A stretch of DNA of 14,188 nt from a bacterium. Lineage in GTDB: Bacteria; Krumholzibacteriota; Krumholzibacteriia; LZORAL124-64-63. This document shows positions 1 to 7,367 of the stretch, piece after piece. The notes under the pieces were generated by a model. The model saw only the letters and a list, made by a program, of their open reading frames with translations. It made no database searches and was not told the origin of the DNA. A program made the translations under genes and the position numbers. Each line of letters starts with the position of its first letter. The stretch's first letter is position 1. The DNA lies in the NCBI GenBank assembly GCA_030591105.1, contig JAUVBS010000012.1, forward strand, positions 1 to 14,188. Reading direction: 5' to 3'.

Positions 1-121
1 CCCCGAACATCCAGCCGTCGCGGATATGGGGCGAGAGGGCCTGGGCCTCGTGTACCGAGATCGGGCTCTGGACGAATACGAGGGCCAAGAGGCATAAGAG
101 TCTCTGTGCACGTTTTCCCAT
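1..121 (-). CDS. N-terminal fragment of an exported protein
   Basis: The first 40 codons of a gene run off the left edge. The protein begins MGKRAQRLLCLLALVF and has a typical Sec signal peptide: a basic start, a leucine-rich core and a likely cleavage site after AQA at about residue 28. The mature part seen is only about a dozen residues (LSPHIRDGWMFG), too little to name a family. The start is supported by a strong ribosome binding site (GGAAAGGAGG, complement of 131-140) nine bases upstream of the ATG. It is divergent from the surface-protein gene at 300. It probably acts in the periplasm or outer membrane, but that is inference from the signal peptide alone. Confidence 0.7.
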   Translation of the reverse strand, partial: MGKRAQRLLCLLALVFVQSPISVHEAQALSPHIRDGWMFG

Positions 122-299
122 GTGACGATGCCTCCTTTCCTCGCTGCATCTTGCCCAACCCGACGCGACCAGGCAAGTAAAGAATCGCGAACAAAACAGT
201 TTACTATCCACTCGGTCGAAGGTTAGGCTCCCGCTTACTCCTCCGGTACAGTTACGGAGGTACGAGAGATCAACGCAACCGGAGCGCCGTAATCTAACG

Positions 300-1502
300 A
301 TGAACATGGGTAGAACTTCTCCCTCGCAACACACAAAGCGCCGCACAGCCGATACGGTTTCGCGTTGCATCGTCCATGGTCTGATCGGCCTCTTGCTGGC
401 TGCCAGTACCGCGACGGCCGAGCCGGCACACCACCCACTGAACCTGACCTTTTTCTATCCTCTAGGCACCAACCAGGATCCCGACATCACGACCAATTTC
501 CGACTGTCGCTCGTCTACGGCCGGGTCGGAGCGGTCCGCGGCGTCGACCTCAACGCCGGCGTGTCGATCATTCAGCGTGATCTGAGCGGACTGCAGGCGA
601 CACTACTCTACTCGCAGGTCGGAGGGGAATTCCGGGGCATCGCCGCGACCGGTTTGGTGAACTACTTCCAGTCCGACAGTCGGGGTCTGCAGCTGGCAGG
701 CCTGGCCAACGTCGATCGTGGGCATTTCGCCGGCTTGCAGTACGCGGGCCTCTTCAACTATGTCGGGGATGGTCTGTCGGGCGTGCAGTTGACCAGCGTC
801 TACAACTCCAGTCAGGGAGATGGCGGGTTTCTGCAAATCGCCACCGTGGCCAACATGAACGAAGGCTCTTTCGGCGGCGTCCAGTTCGGTGGCCTCAACT
901 TCACGGGAGCACGGCTCACCGGGGCCCAGCTGGGACTCGTCAACGTGGCGACGGAGACGCACGGCTTCCAGGGCGGCCTGGTCAACTTCGCCGGCGAGGC
1001 CCATGGGCTGCAGATCGCACCGCTGAACATCATCCGCCGGGATCACGGTGTACCAATCGGTCTGATCAACATCGACGAAGAAAACGGCACGGCGGACTGG
1101 ATCACCTTCGGCAGCAGCTTCGCCGCGATCAATACCGGCGTACGCACCACTGTCAATCGTTTCTACTCGATGCTGACGGTGGGATCCGGAGATCTACAGG
1201 GCGATATCGAGGAGGCCGTGTTTCTGACCTGGAATTACGGTTATGCCATTCCACTGAGCAAGGCCGTGAGCATCGATGTGGACCTCGGATTCGCACACAT
1301 CATACCCGAGAGTAGCGAAGATCCCGACCTGAACGATGAACTGCATTTCGCTCTGCAGGCCCGCGCTCTGGCCGAGGTCCGGTTCAGCCGCAAAGTGGCC
1401 GTATTCGCCGGAGGAGGCGTCAGCAGCGTCTATTCCGAATATTCGTCCAACGCCACACAGAAAACGGAGGCACTCGTTGTCGCGGGAGTCTCGATCTTCT
1501 AG
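300..1502 (+). CDS. Repeat-containing surface/outer-membrane protein (LA_2272-like)
   Basis: A 400-residue exported protein of unknown function. A long basic N-region is followed by a hydrophobic core (about 24-38) and a likely signal cleavage after ATA at residue 40. Residues about 80-258 hold eight or so degenerate repeats of roughly 20 residues, with the pattern G-[LVF]-Q-x-[AGT]-x-L-x-N (GLQLAGLANV, GLQYAGLFNY, GVQFGGLNFT, GLQIAPLNII). This resembles the surface repeat proteins named after Leptospira LA_2272. Residues about 265-400 alternate polar and hydrophobic and end in phenylalanine (VVAGVSIF), which suits an outer-membrane barrel end. The start could be the ATG at 300 or the one at 306; the only purine-rich site (GGAG at 281-284) is rather far away, so it is not settled. 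The next gene starts 40 bases after its stop, suggesting an operon. Confidence 0.75.
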   Translation: MNMGRTSPSQHTKRRTADTVSRCIVHGLIGLLLAASTATAEPAHHPLNLTFFYPLGTNQDPDITTNFRLSLVYGRVGAVRGVDLNAGVSIIQRDLSGLQATLLYSQVGGEFRGIAATGLVNYFQSDSRGLQLAGLANVDRGHFAGLQYAGLFNYVGDGLSGVQLTSVYNSSQGDGGFLQIATVANMNEGSFGGVQFGGLNFTGARLTGAQLGLVNVATETHGFQGGLVNFAGEAHGLQIAPLNIIRRDHGVPIGLINIDEENGTADWITFGSSFAAINTGVRTTVNRFYSMLTVGSGDLQGDIEEAVFLTWNYGYAIPLSKAVSIDVDLGFAHIIPESSEDPDLNDELHFALQARALAEVRFSRKVAVFAGGGVSSVYSEYSSNATQKTEALVVAGVSIF

Positions 1503-1542
1503 AGCCCTGAACCGCAGGGCTGTCAGCGCCCGGAGAGTCGGC

Positions 1543-2946
1543 GTGAAAATCACGCTGGCTGTACTGGCGCTGGCGGTGGGCTTGACGGCGCCGTTGAACG
1601 CCGCCGCGCAGTCGTCGGCCACGCCCGCGACGCCTGCGGCGCCATCACCGGCAGACTCCGATACCCTGCGTGTGATCAAGATCGAGAAGAATGCCTGGAT
1701 CGCCGGCGCCGAAGTGGTCGGCGTGAACCTGTTGATCTGGTCCTTCAACCGCTTCATCCGGGAAGGGGGCGAAAACCCCGGTTTCCGGATCGGACCCGAC
1801 TCGTGGAAGGAAAACCTCCTGAATGGGTTCGAGTGGGACGACAACAGCTTCTCCACCAACCAGTTTGCACACCCCTACCACGGTAGCCTGTACTTCAACG
1901 CCGCGCGTTCGAACGGATTCGACTTCTGGGAATCGATGCCGTTCGTCTTCGGCGGCAGCCTGATGTGGGAATTCGCCATGGAAAAGCACCACGCATCCAT
2001 CAACGACTGGGTGGCGACCAGCATGGGCGGAATCGCCCTCGGCGAATCCTTACACCGATTCTCGACCATGATCTTCGACAACACGGCCACCGGCAGCTCC
2101 CGTTTCTGGCGAGAACTGGGTGGCTTTTTCGTCAATCCCATGGGGGGGCTCAATCGCATGATCTCGGGGCAAGCGTTCGAAGTGCACGCGAATCCCGAGG
2201 ATCGGTTCCCGAGTAAATTACAGGTGGGCTATCAGGTCGGCATGCGTACGATCGGGGAAAATCGTGTCTGGGAATCGGATACGACCCGGGTCTTCATGGA
2301 ATTCGATTTCGACTACGGCGATCCGTTCAACGGCGACATCAACAAGCCGTTCGACTCCTTCGATTTCTCTCTCCAGTTGAATTTCAAGGACAAGTCCGCC
2401 ATCGGACGTCTGCAGGCCAAGGGACTCCTGTTCGCTACCGAACTCGCAAACTCGGAGGAGGCGCAACATTTGTTCGGCGCCTACCAGCACTTCGATTACA
2501 TCAACAACAATGCGTTCGAATTCGGGGGACAGAGCATCAGCGCCAGCTATCTCTCCCGGGTCGCAGTGGGAGAATCCTCACTACGTACCGAGCTGCACGG
2601 CATGGGGCTGATCCTCGGTGGGACGAAGTCCGACTACGAGAATTTCACGGGCCGATCGTACGACTACGGGCCCGGCCTGGGCTTCAAGTTCCTGGCGATT
2701 CTGTCCCGGCGCGGCCGGCCGTTCTTCACCCTCGGCCACTCGAACTACTGGATCTACGTGCTGAATGGCGATGAGGCCCAGCATTTCATCGCCATGACCT
2801 TCGCCCGGCTCGACCTGCAGATCCGAGATTTCTTCGGTGTCGGCTTGGAGTACGATCTCTACAATGCCGAGCGCAGCTACGCGGAATTCCCGGACGTCAG
2901 CCAGCGCAGCCCCGAGTACCGCCTCTTCCTGAGCTGGATTCAGTAG
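1543..2946 (+). CDS. DUF3943-domain envelope protein
   Basis: A 467-residue exported protein. The start chosen is GTG at 1543, because GGAGA (from 1532) sits seven bases upstream and the translation then opens with a clean signal peptide (core LAVLALAVGLTAPLNA, cleavage near AAA/AQS at 20-23). The same frame is open further upstream, but that part lies inside the preceding gene and looks non-coding. A Pro/Ala linker (25-38) precedes a region with the DUF3943 hallmark NQFAHPYHGSLYFNAARSNG at 106-125, followed by FWES and SLMWEF and by the segment GGFFVNPMGGLNR (193-205). The C-terminal half is rich in aromatic, alternating strands (LGHSNYWIYVL, YRLFLSWIQ), consistent with a beta barrel. The molecular function of the family is not known. 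It is likely co-transcribed with the repeat protein just upstream, so the two may serve the same envelope process. Confidence 0.82.
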   Translation: MKITLAVLALAVGLTAPLNAAAQSSATPATPAAPSPADSDTLRVIKIEKNAWIAGAEVVGVNLLIWSFNRFIREGGENPGFRIGPDSWKENLLNGFEWDDNSFSTNQFAHPYHGSLYFNAARSNGFDFWESMPFVFGGSLMWEFAMEKHHASINDWVATSMGGIALGESLHRFSTMIFDNTATGSSRFWRELGGFFVNPMGGLNRMISGQAFEVHANPEDRFPSKLQVGYQVGMRTIGENRVWESDTTRVFMEFDFDYGDPFNGDINKPFDSFDFSLQLNFKDKSAIGRLQAKGLLFATELANSEEAQHLFGAYQHFDYINNNAFEFGGQSISASYLSRVAVGESSLRTELHGMGLILGGTKSDYENFTGRSYDYGPGLGFKFLAILSRRGRPFFTLGHSNYWIYVLNGDEAQHFIAMTFARLDLQIRDFFGVGLEYDLYNAERSYAEFPDVSQRSPEYRLFLSWIQ

Positions 2947-2999
2947 AACTCCTTTCCTGCTACCTTGAAGTCGCAGTCCGGGGCGGCCCGCTACCCCGC

Positions 3000-3034
3000 A
3001 AAAAAAAGCACCGGCCCCGCGTAGGCGGGGCCGG
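3000..3034 (-). terminator. Rho-independent terminator of sat-aprBA
   Basis: A perfect 10-bp GC stem (CCGGCCCCGC at 3011-3020 with GCGGGGCCGG at 3025-3034) closes on a four-base loop. Read on the minus strand it is followed by TGC and a run of eight T (complement of 3000-3007). It lies about 50 bases beyond the aprA stop. On the plus strand no T-run follows, so it is probably weaker for the DUF3943 transcript. Confidence 0.9.
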
Positions 3035-3086
3035 CACCCTTTGGCGACCGAACCACGGGCGTTCGGTACTCAGTCGCGATCCACCT

Positions 3087-4988
3087 CTAGAAGATGCTGT
3101 GGATCTTCCGCTTGATCATCTCCCACTCGTTGCTGTTGGGATCCCACTTGCAGTTGGCAAAGACTTTCCAGTTCTCCTCGTCGATTTTCGGAATGTCCTT
3201 GCGGAAGTAGTAACCCGGCCAGCGGGTCTCCTCGCGGAAGAGCATGGTCCGCACGTGAGCTTCGGCTTGCCACATCCGGTGGATGTTTTCCCACGCGCGC
3301 ATCAGCTCGTGCAGGTCTTCGGCGCCCAGCTTCGTGCTATCTTCCTTGAGAAGCTCGAGTAGCTCCATACCCCTGGTCAGCAGTTTCTCGCTGGTGAAGA
3401 ACTGGGCCGAGACGCCGCCGGCGTACTCGTCCATCATCTTCTGCAGACGCAGCATGAACTGCTTCGGGCGGATGTAGTTGGGGTTGATGTGCGGGTCGGT
3501 GGTCTTGTCCTTGTTGTCTGCGATCAGGTCCATCGGACCGAGGATCAGCTTCTTCAGCTCGGAGACCTTGCCGTCGTCCACGTTGGGCGCATCGTTGTGG
3601 TCCACGATGTAGGCGATCGCGGCCTTACCTGCGACACGGCCCTCGGCGTGGCTGCCGGAGCTGAACTTGTGACTCGAAGCGCCCGAAGCGTCACCGGCAC
3701 AGAACAAGCCCTCGGCGGTCGACATGTTGGTGTAACCCCAGAAGTAGTCGGCCTTCGATTCGGCGGTCTGCAGATCTTCCGGACCGGAGACCCAGGCACC
3801 CGACGCACCGGAGTGCGAACCGATGAAGTACGGCTCGGCCGCGGCGATCTCGCTCGGCTTCTCCTCGGGCTGCGTATCGGTCGCGGCCCACAGGATCGCC
3901 TGCGAGATGGTCATGTCGAGGAAATCCTCCCACGCCTCGTTCTCGAGCTCCTTCATCTTCTTCTTGAACGCCTTCGGGTCGTCCTTGAACTTGTCGGCGA
4001 TATTCTGGATGGCCTCGTTGGTCCGCATGTAGATCGGACCCTTACCGTCGAGGACATCCATCTGGCCGAGCCAGTTACGCAGGTTCGCCGGAATTGGCTT
4101 GACCTTGCCGTACTCGCCCCACTTCTCCAGCTCGGGACGATTCTCGACCATGTACTCGCCGCCCTCGGCATTGGTCGCACGGCTCTTGAAGAGCAAGAAC
4201 CAGGCGCCGACCGGACCGTAGGCATCCTTGAAGCGAACCGGGATGAAACGAACTTCCTGGCAGGTCATCTCGGCGCCGGCCTTCATGGTGAAGTAGGCGC
4301 TCGAGCCGCTGTTCCACGGCGGGTACCAGGCGCGGCCCAGACCCTCGCCAGAACTACGCGGCTTGAACACGTGCACGGCGCCGCCCATGGCGCACATGAC
4401 CGCCTTTGCCTTGAAGACGTAGAACTTTTCTTCGCGCACGCTGAAACCAACCGCGCCGACACACTTGTTGCCGTCCATGAGCGGTTCGACGATGAATATG
4501 CGCTCGAATAGCTCGGCGCCCGCTTCGTTCATCGCATTCTTGGCGGCCTCGGCGACGATGACCTTGTAGCTTTCGCCGTTGATCATCAGCTGCCAGCGAC
4601 CCTCGTGCACATATTTGCCGTCCTTGTCGGTCCAGATCGGCAGGCCCCACTTTTCGAACAGATGGACCGATCCGTCGACGTGACGGGCGATGTCGGCCAC
4701 CTGATCCTCGCGGGTGATGCCCATCAGATCGTTGCGGACGTAGTCCACGTAGTTCTTCAGGGTGTTCTCGCCGTCCTTCAAACCGACGTACTGGTTGATG
4801 GCCGATAGGCCCATGGCGACGGCGCCGGAGCGATCCATCGCAGCCTTGTCGACCAGAGCGACCTTCATGCCGTTCTTCTTGGCCCAGTGACAGGCCTCCA
4901 CGACGGCGCCGCACGCCGCCATCCCACCACCGATGATCAGCAAGTCGGTGGAGACTTCGACAGTTTCAAAACGATCGTACGCTGACAT
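3087..4988 (-). CDS. aprA: Adenylylsulfate (APS) reductase, alpha subunit
   Basis: The FAD subunit of dissimilatory APS reductase, which interconverts APS and sulfite plus AMP in the cytoplasm. At 633 residues it is the usual length. The FAD dinucleotide fold is seen at the start (LLIIGGGMAACGAVVEA, 16-32), followed by the family stretch MDRSGAVAMGLSAINQYVG (51-69) and by GRWQLMINGESYKV (130-143). Likely substrate-site residues are Trp225 in WYPPWNSG, Arg252 in RFIPVRFKD and His392 in GSHSGASGAWVSG; these equate with the Trp, Arg and His of the Archaeoglobus enzyme by family knowledge, not by an alignment made here. Its ribosome binding site (TAAGGAGG) overlaps the aprB stop codon, with 14 bases between the genes, indicating tight translational coupling. 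It is last in the operon and directly followed by a terminator, so qmo genes are not co-transcribed downstream. Sequence alone does not separate the reductive and oxidative forms. Confidence 0.98.
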   Translation of the reverse strand: MSAYDRFETVEVSTDLLIIGGGMAACGAVVEACHWAKKNGMKVALVDKAAMDRSGAVAMGLSAINQYVGLKDGENTLKNYVDYVRNDLMGITREDQVADIARHVDGSVHLFEKWGLPIWTDKDGKYVHEGRWQLMINGESYKVIVAEAAKNAMNEAGAELFERIFIVEPLMDGNKCVGAVGFSVREEKFYVFKAKAVMCAMGGAVHVFKPRSSGEGLGRAWYPPWNSGSSAYFTMKAGAEMTCQEVRFIPVRFKDAYGPVGAWFLLFKSRATNAEGGEYMVENRPELEKWGEYGKVKPIPANLRNWLGQMDVLDGKGPIYMRTNEAIQNIADKFKDDPKAFKKKMKELENEAWEDFLDMTISQAILWAATDTQPEEKPSEIAAAEPYFIGSHSGASGAWVSGPEDLQTAESKADYFWGYTNMSTAEGLFCAGDASGASSHKFSSGSHAEGRVAGKAAIAYIVDHNDAPNVDDGKVSELKKLILGPMDLIADNKDKTTDPHINPNYIRPKQFMLRLQKMMDEYAGGVSAQFFTSEKLLTRGMELLELLKEDSTKLGAEDLHELMRAWENIHRMWQAEAHVRTMLFREETRWPGYYFRKDIPKIDEENWKVFANCKWDPNSNEWEMIKRKIHSIF

Positions 4989-5002
4989 TTCACTCCACCT
5001 CC

Positions 5003-5440
5003 TTACAGGGTTGGTACATCATCGAGGCCGAGACTCGCCGGCTCGGTGAACAGGACCGGGGACTTCAGATCATCGCCCTTGGTCTCCCAGCCGCCGTCGG
5101 GGACGGCCGAGCCCTCGGCAGTGGTTCGGATCGGGAACTTGAAGCGCTTGATGGTCCCGTTCCGGAACTTCACCGTCCACAGGATGGTGTCGGTCGAGCG
5201 CATCGGCGTGACGGTGGCGCCCATCGGTACGAAGTCGGCGTAGCCGCGGACTTCGACCGCGTCGGTCGGGCAGATCTTCACGCAGTTGTAGCACTCCCAG
5301 CAGAGTTCCGGCTCGACGTTCCAAGCCTTCATCGTCTCCTTGTCGAGTACCATCAAATCGTTGGGGCAAATGTGCTGACAAGCGGTCTTGTCCAGCGCTT
5401 TGCACCCGTCGCACTTATCGGGAATGACGAAGCTGGGCAT
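5003..5440 (-). CDS. aprB: Adenylylsulfate (APS) reductase, beta subunit
   Basis: The iron-sulfur subunit that passes electrons to the FAD of AprA. The 145-residue protein starts MPSFVIPDKCDGC. The start at 5440 is set by AAGGAGGG (complement of 5448-5455) seven bases upstream and by the family N-terminus; the longer open frame to 5554 would overlap the end of sat. Two [4Fe-4S] motifs are visible: Cys10, 13, 21 and 25 (with the spacing stretched by KALDKTA between the second and third, as in the family) and Cys47, 50, 53 and 57 (CWECYNCVKICP). The C-terminal part from about 65 to 145 is the extension that in known structures wraps around AprA. It lies between sat and aprA in one transcription unit. 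Confidence 0.97.
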   Translation of the reverse strand: MPSFVIPDKCDGCKALDKTACQHICPNDLMVLDKETMKAWNVEPELCWECYNCVKICPTDAVEVRGYADFVPMGATVTPMRSTDTILWTVKFRNGTIKRFKFPIRTTAEGSAVPDGGWETKGDDLKSPVLFTEPASLGLDDVPTL

Positions 5441-5466
5441 CCGGCGCCCTCCTTGTTGGTTGTTGA

Positions 5467-5516
5467 CTCCCGGCGCGCGGGAGCTGTGCGGCCGTCGCCG
5501 CCATGAACACGTGTTC
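5467..5516 (-). other. Stem-loop and 12-bp palindrome in the sat-aprB gap
   Basis: The 88 bases between the sat stop and the aprB start contain a perfect 12-bp palindrome, GAACACGTGTTC (5505-5516), and a hairpin with a 6-bp GC stem (CTCCCG at 5467-5472 with CGGGAG at 5478-5483, five-base loop). There is no T-run, so it is not an intrinsic terminator. It may be an mRNA processing or stability element that sets the sat:aprBA ratio, or a protein site. The role is a guess; the symmetry is directly visible. Confidence 0.4.
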
Positions 5517-5528
5517 TTCAGCCATCTC

Positions 5529-6767
5529 TCACTTCTTGCGTTGATCTTCAGCACCGGTGGATGCCCGGTGCATCTTGATCTCCACCTTGTCCTCCTCCTT
5601 TAACGATCCATAGTACTTGCGCAGGATCGCGAGAATCTCCGGCCGGCTAAACTCGGCCGGGACATCGCCCCCTTCCGACAGAGACTTGCGCAGGGCCGTT
5701 CCGCTCAGGAACAGGCGGTCTTCCTTGCCGTGGGGGCAGGTCTTCATCGAAGCCATACCGCCGCACTTGTAGCACCAGAAGGTCCAGTCGATCGGCAGCA
5801 TCTTGATCTCGAGGGCACCGGCGGGAATCTCGTTCCAGATGTCCTGGGCGTCGAACGGTCCGTAGTAGTCGCCGACGCCGGCGTGGTCACGGCCGATGAT
5901 CATCAGCGTGCAGCCGAAGTTCTGGCGGAAGACGCCGTGCAGCAGTCCCTCGCGCGGACCGGCGTACCGCATGTCCAGCGGGTAACCACCGGTCAACACA
6001 CGGTCCTTGATGAAATATTCATCCACCAAGGTGTTGATGCAGTCGACGCGCACATCGGCCGGGATATCACCGGGCTTCAGCTTGCCGACCAACTGGTGGA
6101 TGTACAGACCGTCGCCGACTTCCAGCGCGATCTTGGCCAGGTACTCATGGCTGCGGTGCATCGGGTTGCGTAGCTGCAGCGCGGCAATGGTCGTCCAGCC
6201 GCGCTCGGCGAACACCGCACGGCTCTCGGATGGGCGCTGGTAGAGTCCAGCGAACTCCGTCGGGTAGAAGCTCTCACTCAGCACCTTGAGCGGGCCGGCG
6301 AGGTTCACCGGCTCCTGATTCATCACCATCTTGACTCCGGGGTGCTCGGTGTCGGTGGTCCGGTAGACTTGCTCGACCTCGAATTTCTTGTCGATGGTAT
6401 ACTTCTGCTCGACCTTCATGGTCGCCATGATCTCTTCGGTGTCGGCGCTGGTCAGGGTGATCTCGTCACCCTCCTTGAGCGAGCCAGCAAATTCTTCGCT
6501 CACCGAAAGCGTCACCGGGATGGGCCAGAAGATGCCGTTGGCGAGCTGCATGTTCTTGCAGACTCCCTCCCAATCCGTCTTGTTCATGAAACCCGGCAGA
6601 GGCGTGAACCCGCCGATGCCGAGCATGATGACGTCACCAGTCTCGCGGCTGGACATCTGCCACTGCGGTAAACTCTCGGCCCGGGCCAGTTCGGCGGACC
6701 GGGCGTCCCCCTCGAGCAGGAGGACCATCAGCTCATCGCTGCCGTGTGGTTTGATAAGGTTGGCCAC
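5529..6767 (-). CDS. sat: Sulfate adenylyltransferase (ATP sulfurylase), dissimilatory type
   Basis: Catalyses sulfate + ATP to APS + pyrophosphate (or the reverse) in the cytoplasm, and supplies APS to AprBA encoded downstream. The GTG at 6767 is chosen as start: AGGA lies seven bases upstream, and the N-terminus then reads (M)[12 protein letters not shown], like the short leader before PHG in this family. That gives 412 residues, normal for the single-domain enzyme. Nucleotide-site motifs are [10 protein letters not shown] (198-207), GRDHAGVG (292-299) and SGTALR (355-360). The first usually reads QTRNP, so Leu199 is a small departure. Cys332, Cys335 and Cys344 with a nearby His346 look like the zinc site of some bacterial ATP sulfurylases. 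No APS kinase domain follows. It is first in the sat-aprB-aprA operon. Confidence 0.97.
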   Translation of the reverse strand: MANLIKPHGSDELMVLLLEGDARSAELARAESLPQWQMSSRETGDVIMLGIGGFTPLPGFMNKTDWEGVCKNMQLANGIFWPIPVTLSVSEEFAGSLKEGDEITLTSADTEEIMATMKVEQKYTIDKKFEVEQVYRTTDTEHPGVKMVMNQEPVNLAGPLKVLSESFYPTEFAGLYQRPSESRAVFAERGWTTIAALQLRNPMHRSHEYLAKIALEVGDGLYIHQLVGKLKPGDIPADVRVDCINTLVDEYFIKDRVLTGGYPLDMRYAGPREGLLHGVFRQNFGCTLMIIGRDHAGVGDYYGPFDAQDIWNEIPAGALEIKMLPIDWTFWCYKCGGMASMKTCPHGKEDRLFLSGTALRKSLSEGGDVPAEFSRPEILAILRKYYGSLKEEDKVEIKMHRASTGAEDQRKK

Positions 6768-6834
6768 TGTATGGTCCTTTCGGATAAAGCATGAAAGGTT
6801 GATCCCCGCTACCCTCGGCAACGTAGGTCAGCCA

Positions 6835-6863
6835 AAGCTAGGAAACGCCGAATTGCCTGTCAA
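6835..6863 (-). promoter_or_regulatory. Candidate sigma-70-type promoter of sat
   Basis: On the minus strand an exact TTGACA -35 (complement of 6858-6863) is followed, after 17 bases, by TAGCTT as a weak -10 (complement of 6835-6840). Transcription would begin near 6828 and give a leader of about 60 bases before the sat GTG. The -35 box lies within the inverted repeat at 6851-6880, a layout that would suit regulation. The -10 matches only three of six consensus positions, so this is tentative. Confidence 0.4.
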
Positions 6864-6880
6864 ATAAAAAACAGACAATT
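6851..6880. repeat. Inverted repeat upstream of sat (possible operator)
   Basis: Arms AATTGCCTGT (6851-6860) and ACAGACAATT (6871-6880) are inverted copies with nine of ten positions matching, separated by the AT-only-but-one spacer CAAATAAAAA. It lies 84-113 bases upstream of the sat start and overlaps the candidate -35 box. Spacing of the half-sites by about two helical turns centre to centre would suit a dimeric regulator. Which regulator is unknown; it does not match the Rex or FNR consensus as I know them. Confidence 0.45.
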
Positions 6881-7270
6881 CCGCGGACAATCGCGGGGTG
6901 ATGATCGGCATCGCTACGGACGGCTAGAATCAGGTTTTTTAACCGTAACTCACTATTACACAATGTGATATAGATTTTCCGCTGCGGGTGAGGTCCACGA
7001 ATGTGGTCGCCCGGACGGCGTTTCACTACCGCGGACCACGTGCGAGTCCGCTGATCGAGCCCGATTTACGACCGCGCGCCCTGCGCCGACACACCTGCCC
7101 GATAAAAAAGGCTACAATTGCCCTATATCAAATACTTTTGCGGGAATATTGATCTTGAAGAGCAACATACAACAAAGACGTCGGCCGGAATCGGCCTGGT
7201 AAAAAATTGTCAAACCCAAAACCGCCCGTGAAACGGCATATCTGCAGCTCGATCAACCGACCCGAGTCAT

Positions 7271-7294
7271 TCACCGGTTCACTCACCGGTTCAC
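7271..7294. repeat. Tandem 12-bp direct repeat
   Basis: TCACCGGTTCAC occurs twice back to back (7271-7282 and 7283-7294) without a mismatch. It lies just beyond the hairpin that follows the small outer-membrane gene. Each copy contains the palindrome ACCGGT. It may be a simple duplication or a pair of binding sites; no function is evident. Confidence 0.6.
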
Positions 7295-7305
7295 ACTGCC
7301 GTAAA

Positions 7306-7348
7306 GCAGAACGGGACCGGCCATAATGGCCGGTCCCGTAAATTCTGC
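7306..7348 (-). terminator. Strong hairpin after the outer-membrane gene, likely terminator
   Basis: A perfect 12-bp stem (ACGGGACCGGCC at 7311-7322 with GGCCGGTCCCGT at 7328-7339) has a five-base loop, and the flanks GCAGAA and TTCTGC can add further pairs around a short bulge. It begins some 20-30 bases beyond the stop at 7368. A proper T-run is missing on the minus strand (TTCTGCTTTACG), so it may terminate poorly or instead protect the 3' end of the mRNA. Confidence 0.6.
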
Positions 7349-7367
7349 TCGGTCTGGCCGCGCGTAC

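Larger units (their letters stand above)
6768..7367. other. 600-base gene-free region upstream of sat
   Basis: No convincing gene is seen on either strand; the one modest open frame (6838-7026, minus) has no good ribosome site and an atypical composition. The region is visibly more AT-rich than its surroundings, with several A or T runs. It holds the candidate sat promoter and operator, small hairpins (GCGGAC/GTCCGC at 7031-7051; GGCCG/CGGCC at 7183-7196), the tandem 12-mer at 7271-7294 and the strong hairpin at 7306-7348. An unannotated small RNA or extra regulatory sites could fit here, but nothing I can see proves one. Confidence 0.5.

Noticed and set aside
3489-4511. A 340-codon open frame on the plus strand, antisense to aprA.
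   Set aside because: It lies wholly opposite a well-conserved enzyme, and its Leu/Val/Gly/Arg/His-rich composition is what reading GC-rich codons backwards gives. It has no recognisable domain.
5415-5525. A 36-codon frame (MAEEHVFMAATAAQ...) starting four bases after the sat stop and overlapping the aprB start.
   Set aside because: The ribosome site is weak, it overlaps the well-supported aprB start out of frame, and the end of the peptide is just an alternative reading of aprB. A leader-peptide role cannot be excluded but has no positive support.
6951-6969. TCAC-N11-GTGA, which looks like a CRP/FNR-type site upstream of sat.
   Set aside because: The spacing between the half-sites is too wide for the known TGTGA-N6-TCACA or TTGAT-N4-ATCAA patterns, and the inner bases are not symmetric.
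6838-7026. A 62-codon minus-strand frame upstream of sat.
   Set aside because: It covers the candidate promoter and dyad, has no ribosome site and shows no domain or export signal.
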